Shown: in pieces, positions 61,896-64,000 of the stretch | Layout: every line of letters begins with the position of its first letter | How positions within the stretch are numbered: position 1 is the first letter of the stretch | Assembly: GCA_002172485.2 (NCBI GenBank) | Contig: NHFP02000003.1 | Location: 191,205 to 255,204 of the forward strand | DNA length: 64,000 bases | Direction of reading: 5' to 3' | Origin: Crocinitomicaceae bacterium TMED114 | GTDB taxonomy: Bacteria > Bacteroidota > Bacteroidia > Flavobacteriales_D > Sanyastnellaceae | Program-made: the position numbers and the translations under genes | Notes under the pieces: model-generated | Database searches by the model: none | What the model was told of the DNA's origin: nothing | The model's input: the letters and a program-made list of their open reading frames with translations, nothing else

Positions 61896-62876
61896 TCAGG
61901 CCACGTAATTCACCTCCTTCACGGTGTGGACGATGTCGGCCACCTGTGGGAGAGCCTCTTCGATGAGCGTCGTGGAGAAGGCGAACGGGGTGTCGCTCTG
62001 GCAAAGGCGGCGGATCGGCGCGTCGAGGTAGTCGAAGGCGTGGCGCTGGACGCGGTATCCGACTTCGGAGGCGATGCTGGCCACCGGGAAGCTCTCCTCG
62101 ACAATGACGAGGCGACCGGTCTTCTTGACGCTTTCTAGGATGGTCTCGATGTCGAGCGGGCGGATGGTGCGCAGGTCGACGATTTCCGCGTCAATGCCGT
62201 CCTTGGCGAGCTCGTCGGCGGCCGCGTGGACCGTCTTCAGAATCTTTCCGAAGCTCACGATGGTGCAGTCTGTGCCCTGACGGCGGATGTTGGCCTGACC
62301 GATGGGCACGAGGTACTCGCCCTCGGGAATCTCGCCCTTGTCTCCGTACATCTTTTCGGACTCCATGATGAGGACGGGGTCCTCATCGCGGATGGCGCTC
62401 TTGAGCAGGCCTTTGGCATCGTAGGGTGTGAACGGCGTCACCACCTTCAATCCAGGCATACTGGCGTAGAGGCTTTCGTAGGCTTGGCTGTGCGTGGCAG
62501 CGAGCTGACCAGCCTGGCCATTGGGTCCGCGGAACACGATGGGACAACCGAACTGACCACCGCTCATCTGAAGCATTTTGCTCGCGTGGTTGATGATCTG
62601 GTCACTGGCCAAGACGGCGAAGTTCCAGGTCATGAATTCCACAATGGGGCGCAAGCCATTCATGGCAGCACCCACAGCGATGGCGCTGAAGCCGAGCTCG
62701 CTGATCGGGGTGTCGATGACCCGGTCCTCCCCGAACTCGTCGAGCATGCCCTTCGACGCCTTGTAGGCGCCATTGTATTCTGCCACTTCCTCACCCAGGA
62801 GGAACACCCGGTCATCCCGGCGCATTTCTTCGCTCATGGCCTCGCAGACGGCCTCGCGGAATTGAATCGTACGCAT
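61896..62876 (-). CDS. pdhB: Pyruvate dehydrogenase E1 component subunit beta
   Basis: 326 residues, the separate-beta form of E1. Signatures: VFLLGEEVAEYNGAYKASKG, DTPISELGFSAIAVGAAMNG, FRGPNGQAGQLAATHSQ and VDLRTIRPLDIETI. With E1 alpha it decarboxylates pyruvate using ThDP. The alpha subunit and E2 are not adjacent. hppA follows in the same direction, 75 bases after the stop. Confidence 0.95.
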   Translation of the reverse strand: MRTIQFREAVCEAMSEEMRRDDRVFLLGEEVAEYNGAYKASKGMLDEFGEDRVIDTPISELGFSAIAVGAAMNGLRPIVEFMTWNFAVLASDQIINHASKMLQMSGGQFGCPIVFRGPNGQAGQLAATHSQAYESLYASMPGLKVVTPFTPYDAKGLLKSAIRDEDPVLIMESEKMYGDKGEIPEGEYLVPIGQANIRRQGTDCTIVSFGKILKTVHAAADELAKDGIDAEIVDLRTIRPLDIETILESVKKTGRLVIVEESFPVASIASEVGYRVQRHAFDYLDAPIRRLCQSDTPFAFSTTLIEEALPQVADIVHTVKEVNYVA

Positions 62877-62906
62877 GCTATTGGCTGGTTTCCGGATTCA
62901 GGAGCG

Positions 62907-62914
62907 CGAAGATA
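62907..62914 (-). promoter_or_regulatory. Possible promoter box of pdhB
   Basis: TATCTTCG on the minus strand followed by C, with a TTG 24 bases upstream (62941-62939), 30 bases before the ATG. Confidence 0.45.
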
Positions 62915-62966
62915 GGGGCTGTAGATGGAGTTGTGAACCAAAGCGGGACGTGATGCCACCCGGCTT

Positions 62967-62974
62967 TACCTTCG
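62967..62974 (+). promoter_or_regulatory. Possible promoter box of etfB
   Basis: TACCTTCG followed by C, one base off TAnnTTTG, 46 bases before the etfB ATG. It is divergent from the pdhB box. Confidence 0.4.
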
Positions 62975-63020
62975 CGTCCTCGAAGCCCGGGGCGCAGTGC
63001 CCCACCTTCAATGAAAAGGC

Positions 63021-63761
63021 ATGGAATTTCTAGTGTGCATCAGCAAAGCCCCCGACACCACAACGCGCATCGCGTTCACCGAGGGCGACACCCGCTTCAA
63101 TGAGGAGGGGGTTCAATTCATCGTCAACCCCTACGACGAATGGTACGCCCTCGTCCGGGCCCTCGAGCTCGTGGAAGCGGGCGGAGGCAAAGTCGTCATC
63201 GCCTCCGTGGGCGGTGCCGACGTTGATCCGATCCTGCGCAAGGCTTTGGCCATCGGCGCGCACGAGGCCGTTCGCATCGACGCCGACCCGCAAGACGCTG
63301 GACAGGTGGCCGCCGAGCTGGCCGCCTACGCCAAAGACAAAGACTTCAACGCCATCCTCTGCGGTAAGGAGACCATTGACCACAACGGCAGTGCCGTGCC
63401 GGCGATGATGGCCGAGCACCTCGACGTGCCGTGCATTGCCCTGTGCACCTCCCTCGATTACGAAGGCGACAAGGCCATCATGACCCGCGAAACCGCCAAC
63501 GGCATCGAGAAGGTGGCCGTGAATGGCCCGTTCGTCCTGAGCGCCGCCAAGGGCATGGCCGAGCAACGCATCCCCAACATGCGCGGCATCATGGCTGCCC
63601 GCACCAAGCCACTCAACGTGGTGCCCGCTTCGGGCGCAGCCGTTGGTACGTCCATTGAACGCTTTGCCCTCCCGGCCGAAAAGGCCGGCGTGAAACTGGT
63701 GGATGCCGAAAACCCCGCTGAACTGGTCCGCCTGCTCCGCGAGGAGGCCAAGGTCATCTAA
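63021..63761 (+). CDS. etfB: Electron transfer flavoprotein subunit beta
   Basis: 246 residues. EtfB features: LVCISKAPDTTTRIAF at the start, NPYDEWYALVRALELVEAGGG, GKETIDHNGSAVPAMMAEHL, and the AMP-binding VNGPFVLSAAKGMAEQRIPNMRGIMAARTKPL. With EtfA it carries electrons from acyl-CoA dehydrogenases to the menaquinone pool. etfA follows after 18 bases. Confidence 0.96.
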   Translation: MEFLVCISKAPDTTTRIAFTEGDTRFNEEGVQFIVNPYDEWYALVRALELVEAGGGKVVIASVGGADVDPILRKALAIGAHEAVRIDADPQDAGQVAAELAAYAKDKDFNAILCGKETIDHNGSAVPAMMAEHLDVPCIALCTSLDYEGDKAIMTRETANGIEKVAVNGPFVLSAAKGMAEQRIPNMRGIMAARTKPLNVVPASGAAVGTSIERFALPAEKAGVKLVDAENPAELVRLLREEAKVI

Positions 63762-63779
63762 TCCCGAATCCGACGCATC

Positions 63780-64000
63780 ATGAACATCGCATTCATCCAG
63801 ACGAAAGCAGGGCAGGCCAGCAAGGCCAGCCTCGAAGCAGCCGGCTTCGCCGCTGGCATTGGCGACACCGTGGCCGTGGTCTCCGGCGAGCTCAACGGAG
63901 ACGGTGGCCTCGGCGCCGTGGGCGTGACCCGCGTGCTCCAAGGACCGGGCAACCTCGACGACGGACAGATCGCCAAATTGGTCGCCGCTGCCGCAGATAA
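63780..64000 (+). CDS. etfA: Electron transfer flavoprotein subunit alpha, partial (right edge)
   Basis: The first 73 residues are visible from ATG 63780. They have the EtfA N-terminal pattern (AFIQTKAGQASKASLEAAGFA, and VVSGELNGDGGL). The FAD-binding C-terminal domain lies beyond the window. The position directly behind etfB supports the call. Confidence 0.88.
   Translation, partial: MNIAFIQTKAGQASKASLEAAGFAAGIGDTVAVVSGELNGDGGLGAVGVTRVLQGPGNLDDGQIAKLVAAAAD

Noticed and set aside
1-64000. tRNA or rRNA genes, CRISPR arrays, insertion sequences, prophage
   Set aside because: I found no regularly spaced short repeats, no transposase or integrase and no structural RNA pattern. A covariance-model scan would be needed to exclude small RNAs.

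Overview
The window reads as a stretch of chromosome from a GC-rich member of the Bacteroidota. The pointers are type IX secretion (T9SS) C-terminal sorting domains on three secreted proteins, CarboxypepD_reg-type TonB receptors, a DUF3078 protein, and promoter boxes of the Bacteroidota form TAnnTTTG. The DnaX protein lacks the zinc-binding cysteine cluster, and the membrane pyrophosphatase resembles the Flavobacterium type, so a Flavobacteriales-like lineage is my best inference. There are no tRNA or rRNA genes, no transposase and no CRISPR array. The layout is ordinary chromosomal DNA, with one unusual accessory block at the left end.

Positions 1-16468 (minus strand) hold two giant secreted proteins of the same architecture: a signal peptide, FG-GAP-like beta-propeller blades, then HYR/Ig-like repeats. 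The 4603-residue protein also carries two near-identical lamin-tail (LTD) domains and a T9SS sorting domain. The second protein runs off the left edge. Between them, after a strong terminator, lies an orphan T9SS sorting domain in another frame, with its own terminator. It looks like the remnant of an earlier C-terminus.

Positions 16672-21829 (minus) hold dnaX, a TonB-dependent receptor, an S4-domain RNA-binding protein and a GNAT acetyltransferase. The dnaX gene is broken by a run of ten A residues exactly where a slippage site would make both the short gamma and the long tau subunits. Positions 21990-30434 (plus) hold rpsF-rpsR-rplI, uvrB, a T9SS-secreted lysyl-endopeptidase-like protease, a small lipoprotein, a glycosyltransferase, an ECF sigma factor and rsmG.

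Positions 30653-37690 are a compact menaquinone operon, menI-menF-menD-menB-menA-menC-menE, with mostly overlapping stop and start codons. It supplies nearly the whole chorismate-to-demethylmenaquinone route; menH and the final methyltransferase are not seen here. Next come rdgB, accA and an OmpA/TPR-like lipoprotein. On the minus strand follow padR-pspC-sppA-trmH, read leftward from 44854. Then come folK with a deoxynucleoside kinase (plus), sucD (minus) and mnmE (plus).

Positions 48560-64000 hold a CIA30 lipoprotein, a FecA-like TonB receptor, a small secreted protein, a DUF3078 protein, fabD, a coiled-coil protein, an MFS transporter, a GH3-family adenylating enzyme behind a small unknown gene, a second deoxynucleoside kinase, a YceI lipoprotein overlapping a membrane pyrophosphatase (hppA), pdhB, and etfB-etfA (etfA cut by the right edge). 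Central metabolism (sucD, pdhB, etfBA, accA, fabD), menaquinone respiration and pyrophosphate-driven ion pumping fit an aerobic heterotroph. No intergenic stretch exceeds about 300 bases; the longest are 16469-16671 and 30435-30652.
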